This document shows positions 10,880 through 20,372 of a DNA stretch of 64,000 bases, one piece after another. The DNA lies in NCBI GenBank assembly GCA_027563935.2, contig JANVAS020000223.1:372001-436000 (forward strand). Direction: 5' to 3'. A model generated the notes under the pieces. The model saw only the letters and a list, made by a program, of their open reading frames with translations. It was not told where the DNA came from and searched no databases. Each line of letters opens with the position of its first letter. Position 1 is the first letter of the stretch. The position numbers and the translations under genes are program-made. Origin of the DNA: Costus lasius. Lineage: Eukaryota; Streptophyta; Magnoliopsida; Zingiberales; Costaceae.

Positions 10880-12220
10880 TCTAATTCTTAAAAGTGGATT
10901 GATGCCATGAGTGAGGAATTAAAGTCTATGATTACAATGACATTTAGGATCTTGAATCACTACTTGAAGGTGTGAAATCCATTGGTTGTAAATAAATATT
11001 TAAAACCAAGTGGGATTCAAAAGGTAGTGTAAAGAGATATAAAACACGTCTTGTTACAAAAAGACTTTACTCAAAAGGAAGACATTGACTAGAAAGAGAC
11101 TTTCTCTCTAGTATCATTGAAAGACTCTTTCAGGATTATTATGGCATTAGTAGCTTATTTTGATCTCGAGCTACATCAGATGGATGTAAAGACTGCGTTT
11201 CTCAATGAAGACATTGAGGTAATGATATATATGGTGCAACCAGAAGGTTTTTTATTGAAAATTCAAAACAATAGGATTGCAAACTAAAGAAATCCATCTA
11301 TAGACTAAAGCAAGCTTCTCGTCAGTGGTATTATAAATGTCATCAATTGGTCATCTCCTTTGGTTTTGAGATGAATATAGTAGATAATTGTATATACCAC
11401 AAGTTCAGTGGGAGTAAGTATATTTTTCTTATTTTATATGACAATGACATATTGTTGTTGCTAAGAGAGACAAATTTAGTCTCAAATAATGCCCCAAGAA
11501 TAATTTTGAAACTAAGGAAATGCAGAAAACTCCATATGCATTTGCTGTGAGGAGTCTGATGTATGCTCAGGTATGTATGCATATGGATATTGCGTACATT
11601 GTTGGGATGCTTGGTAGATATCTAAGCAACTCAAGAATGGAGCATTGGATAGCAGTTAAAAGGGTTCTGCGGTATTTGCAGAAAACTAAAAATCATATGC
11701 TCACATACAGAAAATCAAATCAGCTAGAGATCATTGGGTAGTTTGATTCTGATTTTGCTGGATGCCAAGATAGTTGTAGATTTACTTCGGGCTACATTTT
11801 CCTGCTAGTTAGAGGAGCTATTTCCTGGAAAAGTGCTAAGCAGACACTTATAGCTTCTTCTCCTATGACAACTGAATTTGTAGCATATTATGAGGCATCC
11901 AACCATAGGATATGGCTGTGAAATTTTGTCACAGGTCTGCGTATTCTGGATAACATTGAAAGACCACTAAAGTTATTTTGTGACAATAAATTTGCAGTAA
12001 TATATTCCAATAACAACAGGATTTCGTCAAAGTTTAAGCACATTGACATTAAATTCCTAGTTGTTAAATAAAGAGTTTAGAGTGTTCATATATCTGTAGA
12101 ACATATTGGTACAAACTCCATAATTATGGATCCACTTACTAAAGTTTTACCACCCAAGGTCTTTCATGAGCACATTGCTCATATGGATGTTATATCACTT
12201 AATGATATATCAGTTTAGTG
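10880..12220 (+). pseudogene. Copia reverse transcriptase-RNase H remnant
   Basis: Reverse transcriptase traces include 'KLKKSIYRLKQASRQWY' near 11285 and an 'LILYDNDILLL' segment near 11430, which occupies the place of the YVDD-type active site but has lost the second aspartate. RNase H traces follow: 'RVLRYLQKT' near 11668, 'SDFAG' near 11750 and 'WKSAKQTLIA..TTEFVA' near 11830. 'KHIDIKF' near 12040 marks the usual copia C-terminus. Many stops are present. Confidence 0.8.
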
Positions 12221-12596
12221 GGAGTTTGTATTTGGATTAAGGTGTATACACACTAAAGAATAAAGTTTTCAGTTTCACTCTGAACATAAAGTTTTTGTTG
12301 GTTGATCTCATAAGGAATAAAGTTGGACCAGTTGGAAATAGACATGTTATGATCACATTACATGAAATTTCCATGCTACACATCCATACATGATCTATGT
12401 CGTTGACTATATTGACATACGTGACCATTGTTCGGGCTAGTCACGTTACATGTTGTGATGAAGGTTGCCTTGATCCTATGTTACTATATTCATGGACCAG
12501 ATTGATGGAGATAATTTCAAATAAAAGATAGCATTAAAGAGCTCATTAAGGTATGCAATTATATCAGGTAATATATATGTGGCCCAAGTGGGAGAT

Positions 12597-13073
12597 TGTT
12601 AGATCGATTAATATAGACCACATGTATATTAATTAATAATTGTATATGTCTATCGTAAATATTTTGGCCCTACTTAAGTGATCGATTAAGAAATAATAAT
12701 TACGGCTTAATTATCTCAAATTTGTGTGGAATATTATTATGTGTAGAGATTTAGGTTTTATTTCTATTTTTGTGATGGGTTAGAAATAGAAATAATAATA
12801 AATAATATGTCGTGGTCCCTGCAGGCGTGTGTTTCCTTAATTAATTAATAAGGAGTTTTCTCTCCTTCCCCTATATATATAGGTGATTCCCATTACCAAG
12901 ACTCGTGACGACAATTTATTCTGAGTCTGGGAAACACAAAGCCTGTAGAAGACCAAGACAGGTTCCTTTTTTCAATCTCAGGATTCTTCAGGTACACTTC
13001 CGCTACGGTATTTTCTTAATGTTTTAACATACTATCATGTTGTGTTTTATAGTCACAACCTTTAGTCAATCCA
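12597..13073 (+). repeat. Copia 3' LTR
   Basis: This LTR is 477 bp, begins TGTTAGATCG and ends AATCCA, and is preceded by the purine tract ending GTGGGAGAT. It is the complete partner of 6393-6761. Confidence 0.88.
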
Positions 13074-13597
13074 GCGGTTTCGGTAAAGAGAAGAAAGGGA
13101 GGCTTTGTCCAAAAAAACAGAGGGCCGTGGCTAAAGCGGAGAGGCTCTCGGCACAAAAAAAAGGGAGGGTTGGTCTGCAGGCATAAAAAATAAAAAGGAG
13201 AGTTCTGGGCAATAAAAAGGGAGGCTGGGGAAGAAGAGGAGAAGGTCGACAAATGCCATGGCTAAAGCGGAGAGGCTCTGAGCAAAAAAAAAACGGAGGA
13301 CACCACTCAGCAAAACAAAAAAAAAGAGAGTTGACAAAGGGGAATGAGAGGTCTGGAAGCACTGTCGGCATAAAAAAAAGAAGAGTGCCTGAAGAAGCTC
13401 TCAGCATAAGAGAAGTGGAGGTTCCGTCCAGAGGTTTCAGTAAAAACAAAAAAAAAAGAGGATCTTGAGAACAGGTCTCTCGGCATAAAAAAGGGAGGAC
13501 AAGAAAGTTCAAAAAATAAGAAAAAATGAGAAAGGGAAGGTCTCTGTAGAAAAAAAAAAAAAAAGAAAAAGAAACGCAGGAGAAAGGGGAGGGATGA

Positions 13598-13785
13598 GAA
13601 AATTTTTCCTAGGCAGAGATTCTTCAGCGGGGGTAAGATAAGCCATTGATTTTGCATCAAAATTTGCATGGTATTCACCTACCCATGTGTTGTGCAGGTA
13701 TGCACAATTTTTAATGCAAAATTAACGTTTGAGAAGGACCATGCTGCAGATTCCTAGGCGGAGACTCCGCCTAGGAAATTTTCTC
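13598..13785. mobile_element. 188-bp Mutator-like MITE
   Basis: It starts GAAAATTTTTCCTAGGC and ends GCCTAGGAAATTTTCTC, giving inverted ends of about 20 bp. A perfect 9-bp target duplication, GAGGGATGA, lies at 13589-13597 and 13786-13794. Nine-base duplications are characteristic of Mutator-like elements. No coding capacity. The right end also has an inner palindrome, CCTAGGCGGAGACTCCGCC. Confidence 0.85.
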
Positions 13786-13794
13786 GAGGGATGA

Positions 13795-13985
13795 AGTTAT
13801 TGCAATATTACATTAACTGCAATATAACTGTCATAAACTGTGATAATTGTGATAAATTGCGATATTTGTGATAAACTGTGATATCTGTGATAAACTGTAA
13901 TAAACTGTGATAAAACTGCGATATCTATGATATATTGCATTATACTGCGATAAACTGTGATATATTTGCTGATATATTGCTGAAG
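13795..13985 (+). repeat. Short tandem array (tgataaactg-type)
   Basis: About ten to twelve degenerate copies of a 15-20 bp unit built from 'tgataaactg' and 'cgatatctg' run directly after the MITE. No function is evident. Confidence 0.65.
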
Positions 13986-15379
13986 AGAGCGTGACAAAAA
14001 AAAACAACAAAAGAAAGGTGCGAGAAGATAAAAGAGGAGTGAATAAAAGAGATTTCGGTGGGAGGAAGGTTCTGTTAAAAAAAAAGAAGGGAGAGTACTG
14101 GGTACAAAAAAAGAAGAAAAAAAAGGAGAAGAAAAGCTGTATGCACAAAAAAGAGGGGAGCTTCAAAAAAAAAAAGGAGAGGGATGTTGGAATGCTGAAG
14201 TAGAAGGTTGAAGGTTTTTATAAAAAGAAGAGAGCGGAGAGCTCAAACTATTCAGGAGATTCTCAAATATATTCAGGAGACTCTCGGCAAGAAAAAAAGA
14301 CACTGCTGCAATGCTCTTGGCCAAAAAATAAAGGAAGAGAAGGCGGTTAAAAAATCTCACGGCAACAAAAAAAAAAGAATGAGAAACTATGGAAGAGAAA
14401 TTGCGGAAGAGAAAAAAAAAGAACAAAAGAGATAAAAGGATGGAGAAATCTATTACCTAGCAAAGTCTCCGCTGCCTTCTTCTTAGCACAAATACATCAC
14501 CGCAAAGAAAAATCAAAGAGGTCTCATCAAAAATATGCAAATACACTGTTGCTTCTGCTGTAACAAAAGGAAGCAAGGAGTTTCAAAATACAAGGGTATA
14601 GAATTTCTTCACCAGAATAAAGCAAAAAAAAAGAAGATTGCTAGTTACCCGGCAAAGTCTCTGTCACTTTATTTCAGCGTTGCTGCCACCTCTGTTTCAA
14701 AAGAATCTTGTCAAAACCCAGAAAATTTGGAATTCACATAGGGCCAGTTTGGGGCTGATTCTGCTTCTGCTGGCTGCTGGCTAGAGAATTGCTAGTTGAA
14801 AAGTAGCTGGCCGAGAGAAGCAGAAGCTGTTTGGAAAACTATCAGTGCTGGTTAAGTGACAAAAACATAACTTTTTTTAGAACCAAAAATATATATGTAA
14901 AAAAAACTATTTAAGACGTAAGACTCAAACTTTAAGTTGAAATCAGTTCATTAAGCAATATCTAAATTATAATTAAATTCATTTGAGTAGTAAGATCAAA
15001 TTTGGAGAGAATAATTAAAACTTAATTTAGATTAAATTAATTGCCACTTGAAAGAAAATTTGGAGAAAATACAATTCAATTACCTCAATTTCCATTTCCA
15101 TCTCTCTACTTTTTTTTCCTATAATTAACAATTACACATATTTACGTTTCCCCTCTCTCTGCTTCATGGCGATGGATTTCTTGCAGCTCCTCCATCGCGC
15201 CAGTGCCGAGAACTGCCCCTTCCCTTGTGTCATGGGCAATTTTTTTTCTAACTAGAAAACTTACATCGAGACTGGTAGAACTCCTTTTTAAGCCCCCTTA
15301 TAACGTGCCTCGCTCCTCGTGTCTCGAATAGTAAAAAAAACATATCGGAAAGAGCCAAATCCTCACACTAGCAATAGAG

Positions 15380-15844
15380 CACGTGAAATCCACATGCGTA
15401 GCCCCTCACGCGTCCGTTTCTCTCCGCACGCGATAATCGCGTACGCACGCTGTTTCCCTTTTCTTCTTCACGCGTCCGCCTCTACCCACGCTTGTCATCC
15501 AACGATTGCCGCCGGCCACTGCTGGTCGCCCAGCCGACCGCCGACGGGTTCGCTGGAACCCTAGCGCCGCACCGCCGCCTCGATCGAAACCCTAATCGGG
15601 TCGCCGAGTCACCGCTTCGAATGTCGCCGTCTGATGCCGCCTCGCATCGAGAAGAATGCGCAGCGCCTGGAAGAGATCGTAAAGCCGCCAGACGCCAACA
15701 ATGAGCCGTCTGCGAGCGTCCGCCGGCGAGGACGAGGGCCCCGACGCCAAGGGCGAGCCGCCTGCTCGTTTGGCGTCGCCGGGTTGCACGGACGTCGCCT
15801 GAGGAAGGGCACCGACTCATGGAGGAAGGGGGTCACTGGAGGGG
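15380..15844 (+). other. Captured first-exon-like segment
   Basis: This GC-rich stretch has the look of a plant gene start: an 'aaaccctaat' motif at about 15587, then ATGs at 15620 and 15634 opening short arginine- and alanine-rich frames. It is continued by 17302-17470 once the solo LTR is set aside. I recognise no domain. It is probably a gene fragment carried by the surrounding TIR element. Confidence 0.3.
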
Positions 15845-17301
15845 TGATGTCTCGAAATTATATCATCTTTTAGACCTATATTTACCTGTGAGTCGAGACC
15901 TATTTTCACGATTTTACATCTCTTTCCAGCTTAATTCACTGAATTTCTTCAGAAGCTTCACTACTTGTCATATTTGTTAAATACAGGAAAATTCACTCGT
16001 TTCTAGAGCTATACGGATGCACAATCACATACCCGAGTGAATCCGGATTCATAACAAGAAATTTAGCTTCAGACGAGAGCTAGAGTTTACTCGCATTCAG
16101 CATTTATTGCCAGCTCTCAAGACACACGCCATCAACATTCATGAACAAGCATTAATGAGAGAACATTCATGAACAAGCATTAATCAAGCACATTCATGAA
16201 TATAAATTTATTAAAAGATGTTCATGAATGGCGCCACCTTGAAAAGGCACCATGAGGAGGCACCATGAAAAGGCAACTTGAAAAGCCACCTTGAAAAGCC
16301 ACCTTGAAGAGGCACTTTGAAGTCTATAAAAGAGATGAGTTCTCTCTTTGTCGGGGAGGCGGCCGGAGGCGCCCAGAGGCCTGGGGAATGCCCAATCGGG
16401 GCTCCAGGGGAAGAGAGGAGGATTACGCTCGAGAACCCAAGGCTTGGTCGCAAGAACACAAGTAATTCCAAGGAGAAGAAGGATTCTTTGAGGAGGAGAG
16501 AAAGGAGTTTGTCTTGATTCTTTTTGCATCTTTACCTTATTCAGTTTCCTTTCCCTTTTTATTGGAGGGCTTGTTGTTGTTGTTAACCATGTATGTATTA
16601 GCGTAAAAACCTCAATTGGGATTTGGGTGTAGCCCGTCTTTTGATTTATAAGTCTTAATGTCAATAATTGCTTTTGACATATCTTGCGAAGCCATTTGAT
16701 CTTGGTTCATTTCATTCGTGTTTATCGTTTCTTGGCCAGATCGGTTTTCACTTTAGTTGATTGTGGTAACAACTGAGAGGTGAATTGCAATCAACGGATC
16801 CTCCTTGATCATTCCTGTGTGCTCTACTACTTGATGACTTGATAACATACGAGAGTTGTAGAAGACCACTTGGGGAATCTTCGTGTCCAGTTTTACACGA
16901 TCTACCTCTGCTTAGTCCACCGCGAGAGTAGGAGACTAACTAAATAGAATGTAGAGTTGTCCACCGTGAGAGTAGGAGACTAACTCAGTTGTTGAGTCGC
17001 ACACCCGAGAGGGGCACGACTCAAGGGGACATGTCCTTGGCTTCCCAAAGATGTTCTAAGCAGTAATTTTCATTAATTTATAAGTTGATTGATGTGGAAA
17101 ACCCCGATTTCTTGATTTCTCTCATATTAGTTGGACCTTTTATTTTGTTACATTCTTAGCTTAGTTTACCTTACCAACCTTGATTTTCAATTGCTTAGCC
17201 ATCAAAGATTGGAAGATTTGGTACTTGACAATCCATCCCTGTGGAAACGATATCTTAAGTACTACATCGGTAAGCCGTGCGCTTGCGGATTTTGTGCAAC
17301 A
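15845..17301 (+). mobile_element. Solo LTR of a Ty3-type retrotransposon
   Basis: The 1457-bp unit begins TGATGTCTCG and ends GTGCAACA, and is flanked by a perfect AGGGG duplication (15840-15844 and 17302-17306). Its 3' end ('ccctgtggaaacgatatctt...') resembles the ends of plant Athila/Tat LTRs. There is no internal region, so it is the product of LTR-LTR recombination. Orientation is inferred from that 3' end. Confidence 0.85.
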
Positions 17302-17611
17302 AGGGGGTTGCCTGGACGCCGCCTAGGGAGCCGCCGACCCTGCTGTCACCAGGGACGAGCGACGCTGCCGGGAAGAGGATACACACGCTCGCTTCCCTTG
17401 TTCCGTCACGTCCAACCGCGTGAACGTGAACGAACGAAGGTAAACGCCACGTTAGCTTCTTTCGGCTAGCAGCTAATGCGCTGCTTCTTTCGGCCAGCAG
17501 CTAAACGCTGGTGCGCCCAGCGGCCAGCTTCCCCAAACAACTACTTTAGCATAAAATTAGCTGGCCGCACCCGCAAAAGCGGGCGATCAGCAATCCCAAA
17601 CGAAGCCATAG

Positions 17612-18061
17612 TCAGGCAATTATTTGTAATCATATTCCTAGTTCCTATTACGTTGAAGATTTATCTCCCCCATTCACTTATGCTATCGAAGAATTTGGTG
17701 ACACTGCCAATGGGGAGACAACATTAGACAAGAGCCAAAAATATGTTAACCTTGCTAGTTTTGTTGATGAGGAAATGCAAGCAAGAAAGTGATGTTAATT
17801 ATTCAAGATCGAGACACCATAATATTTCATCATTTATTGAGATTTTACTCAAGAAGTTTGCTGAGCTCGACAATGATTGCTTGACTGTGCTCCAAAAGAA
17901 CTGACACTTAGAAGTGGTCTCTCATATACTAAAACAACCTGCACAAATTTCTTCAGTGCATATGGCATCAGCTGCTGATGCTGAAGATCGACGGGTAAAA
18001 GCTCAAGAGCGGCAGGCTGCTATGAGGCCGAACAATCTAAATTCATTGTTAGCCTGAATTC
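17612..18061 (+). pseudogene. PRT6-like E3 ligase fragment in the 5' LTR
   Basis: From 17790 a frame reads a helix-like 'LLKKFAELD' segment, a Cys four residues on, 'HLEVVSH', then 'DRRVKAQERQAAM', followed after a one-base shift by 'EQSKFIVSLNS'. That order resembles a conserved stretch of plant PRT6, the N-degron E3 ligase that destroys group VII ERF factors when oxygen is present. A TGA at 17902-17904 and the frameshift make it non-coding. The right LTR (38526-38975) carries the same stop and shift, so decay preceded the last transposition. Upstream 17612-17789 is also open but unrecognised. The assignment rests on memory of the family pattern only. Confidence 0.42.
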
Positions 18062-18298
18062 AGCACCTAACCATTCGATTTAGCAATTGTTTGCTCTCTC
18101 TGTCGAGATCCCAATTCCCAAAGTCCATTATGTTTCTTGATTCTTCTCCAAAAATCCTATCTTACAACTTGTCGAGAAACATCTCCATCCTAGGAAGATC
18201 GTGTTTAGCAAGATGAGATCCGGGTAGTTGGATTAGAACATTCAAATAATCCTTACGATGTTGACCAAATTCATGATACGCTAAGTCGCATCAACACC

Positions 18299-18880
18299 AT
18301 GGCTAGGGATGTATCACAGGTTCCTTGCCCATTTTTCCCTCGACGAGCTATTGTCCACTTCCAACGATGCCTCCTAGAATCACATCATCTGTACCCTCAT
18401 CCGCCTCCACTGAAAGAATCGGAGGCAAATTCTAACCGCTCCTTGCTGGAACTCGATTCTTCCATCAACGGCACAGCGATGCTACCAGAAACTCAGAAGC
18501 TCAGCAACCCCTCCACCGCCTCTGCCAGCCCTAACATTGCCTTGTCTCAGATGTCTTCTCCACTAGTCGCCCTTGCTTCGACCTTCTTCAATCTGGACGC
18601 CGCCGTCGAAAATCTGTCGCCGCCTGGAACAATGCCATAACAAGCTGCTAACGATGGATTGCCACAAGCCAGATCGAATTTGTTTTGCTGTAGGTGGACA
18701 ACATCAAGAGATCCATCCTAGATCGGCTCCGCAGCAATCGCCGACACCCTCTCCTCGGCAGCTCCTGAAACTAGCTTCTCATCGATTGCCGACATAAGCT
18801 CGGTATCATCAGAAATTTAGCAATTCCCCTTCTTTGGCCGATCTCGCTCATCGTCCAGCACTGAGTCGTGCGAGTAAAGT
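18299..18880 (+). other. GC-rich LTR block with short open frames
   Basis: A 113-codon frame at 18299-18640 is rich in Ser, Pro and Leu. The matching right-LTR block (39190-39830) keeps a longer related frame, 39005-39553. Base composition is exon-like ('cgccgccgtcgaaaatctgtcg'). Because both copies lie in an LTR beside a captured gene fragment, a second captured piece is likely. No known domain is seen. Confidence 0.35.
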
Positions 18881-19189
18881 TACTCTTTCATTTAAAAAAG
18901 AAGAGAGAGTTTTAAGGAAAATAAATAAAAAATGTATAGAGGGCGATAATTCTAATACAACCACATTTGGTTCAGCCACTTTGCAAATAACTCAAGCTTA
19001 GCCAATGTTACTCTAACTAAGTGTCGACTCCGAAAATTCTTAAAAAAACAATTTCTCAAATATCCATATTAAAGGCCTTAGACCAATGCAACGTAATATT
19101 GTTTGGAAAGTGCGTATATCGACGTTATCGTCGAGGCGTAACTCCTCAATATGACGTTATGTTCGCTAAGGCCAAAATATTTTATTCGA

Positions 19190-19990
19190 ATTATCCGACA
19201 CGCCACAACGACTGGATAATTTTCCAAATCAAAATATCCAATAAGTCGCAAGACCGGATATTCCCAAATTAAATTATCCAACACGCCGCAAGGCCGGGTA
19301 ATTTTCAAAATCTAATTATCCAACACGCCGCAAGGCTGGATAAATTTCTCAAATTCAAATTATCCAACAAGTCACATGACCGGATAATTTCTCAAATTCA
19401 AATTATCCAAAAAGTCGGGAGACCGGATAATTTTCAAATTCAAATTATCCAACAAGCCGCGAGGCCGGATAATTTCCTCAAATCTAAATATCCAATAAGT
19501 CGCAAGACCGGATATTTTTAAATTAAAATTATCCAACAAGCCGCAAGACCGGATAATTTCCTCAAATCTAAATATCCAATAAGTCGCAAGACCGGATATT
19601 TTCAAATTTAAATTATCCAACAAGTCGCAAGACCGGGTAATTTCCCAAATCAAATTATCCAATAAGTCACAAGACCGAATATTTTTAAATTTAAATATCC
19701 AATAAACCGCGAGGCCAGATAATTTCTCCAAAATTAAAATATCCAATAAGCCGTCAAGGCCGGGTATTTGCCAGAATTAAATACCCAATAAGCTGCTAAG
19801 GCCGGGTATTTTCTAAATCAAAATATCCAATAAGCCGTCATGGCCGGATATTCTCCAAAATTAAAATATCCAATAAGCCGTCATGGCCGGATATTCTCCA
19901 GAATTAAATACCCAATAAGCCGCTGAGGCCGGGTATTTTCTAAAATCAAATATCCAATAAGCCGTCAAGACCGGATATCCTCCATCTAAA
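19190..19990 (+). repeat. Hairpin tandem array, 5' LTR copy (19 units of ~41 bp)
   Basis: Nineteen units each hold an inverted repeat: a left arm ATTATCC, AATATCC or AATACCC, a short inner stem GTC...GAC or GCC...GGC around a 4-5 base loop, and a right arm GGATAAT, GGATATT or GGGTATT. The arms match within units although they vary between units. Homologous arrays lie at 40100-40850 and, reversed, at 47700-48340. Confidence 0.9.
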
Positions 19991-20259
19991 TTGTCGAAGA
20001 CTATTTCCCTTTTTACTTTTTATTGTATTCAATCATGTACTTCTTATAATGTTTATGAATGATATTTCCAGTTTTTCTTTTACTTATTGCGTAATATAGA
20101 TCTCTTAATCAAAGGTTCCCTGATTTCAGGGGTAATTAACAACGAGTGTTTGTGCTCATTGGAAGCTAGAACCCATTAAACAAAAAACCTTATTAATTTA
20201 AGGTGAATTTGAAAAGGTCAATTACATTTAAACATGACCAAAAATGACCCCACAAATTC

Positions 20260-20278
20260 TGGCACGCCCGATGGGACC
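20260..20278 (+). promoter_or_regulatory. Probable primer-binding site of the giant element
   Basis: TGGCACGCCCGATGGGACC starts 6 bp after the LTR end at 20254, at the correct place and with the usual TGG start for a tRNA-primed plant element. I could not assign the tRNA with confidence. Confidence 0.6.
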
Positions 20279-20372
20279 GGCTTCTCCTTTCATCTTCGAG
20301 ATCTATATTATGTGACAATACTTACATCCCTATTGTCACACTCCTCTTGCTCTGCACAGCAATTTTCTGAGA

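Larger units (their letters stand above)
6393..13073 (+). mobile_element. Decayed Ty1/copia retrotransposon
   Basis: The 5' LTR is truncated (6393-6761) and the 3' LTR complete (12597-13073). A methionine-tRNA-type primer site follows the left LTR, and a purine tract (12581-12596) precedes the right one. The coding relics run gag, protease/integrase, reverse transcriptase, RNase H on the plus strand, which is the copia order. All are broken by stops, frameshifts and deletions. About 108 bp are missing from the 5' end of the left LTR, so no target duplication can be read. The surrounding A-rich sequence shows it sits inside the LTR of the giant element. Confidence 0.88.
13074..14741 (+). repeat. 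A-rich LTR segment of the giant element
   Basis: Irregular repeats of 'ctcggca' followed by long A runs and GGGAGG make this stretch strongly purine-biased on the plus strand. The many open frames in it are by-products of low complexity. Positions 14150-14741 match 37925-38525 in the right LTR. A MITE (13598-13785) and a short tandem array (13795-13985) are embedded. Confidence 0.6.
14742..17606. mobile_element. TIR element carrying exon-like GC-rich DNA, unclassified
   Basis: The right LTR of the giant element is uninterrupted at this site (around 38525), so 14742-17606 is an insertion. CATAG flanks it at 14737-14741 and 17607-17611. Ends are GGCCAGTTTGGGG and, inverted, GCTTCGTTTGGG, so terminal repeats are short and imperfect. 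Subterminal 'gctggccg' and 'agcagaagc' motifs occur at both ends. Interior blocks 15380-15840 and 17302-17470 are GC-rich and look like a host 5' untranslated region plus first exon. A solo LTR splits the element. A 5-bp duplication fits no single plant DNA-transposon superfamily well. A Pack-type hAT or Mutator derivative is most likely. Confidence 0.65.
5952..20254 (+). repeat. 5' LTR of the giant element (interrupted)
   Basis: Without insertions this LTR is about 4.5 kb. In order it has an A-rich 5' part full of 'ctcggcaaaaaa'-like motifs (5952-6392, 13074-14741), a PRT6-like fragment (17612-18061), a GC-rich block (18299-18880), a hairpin array (19190-19990) and a terminal segment ending ...CCCCACA at 20254. 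Positions 14150-14741 and 17612-20254 match the right LTR (37910-41111). Its 5' third matches nothing in the truncated right LTR, but resembles the reverse strand of about 50000-50800. Confidence 0.7.

Noticed and set aside
13066..14435. Many open frames rich in Lys/Arg (plus) or Phe/Leu (minus)
   Set aside because: They result from the A-rich, G-rich low-complexity LTR sequence. No conserved pattern is seen and the right LTR does not keep the frames.
19190..19990. CRISPR-like array
   Set aside because: Units are contiguous and variable throughout with no unique spacers, and this is plant nuclear DNA inside an LTR.
20234..20372. Earlier start (20234) for the gag-like gene
   Set aside because: This would begin inside the LTR and run across the primer-binding site. 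The ATG at 20373 is the first plausible start in the interior.
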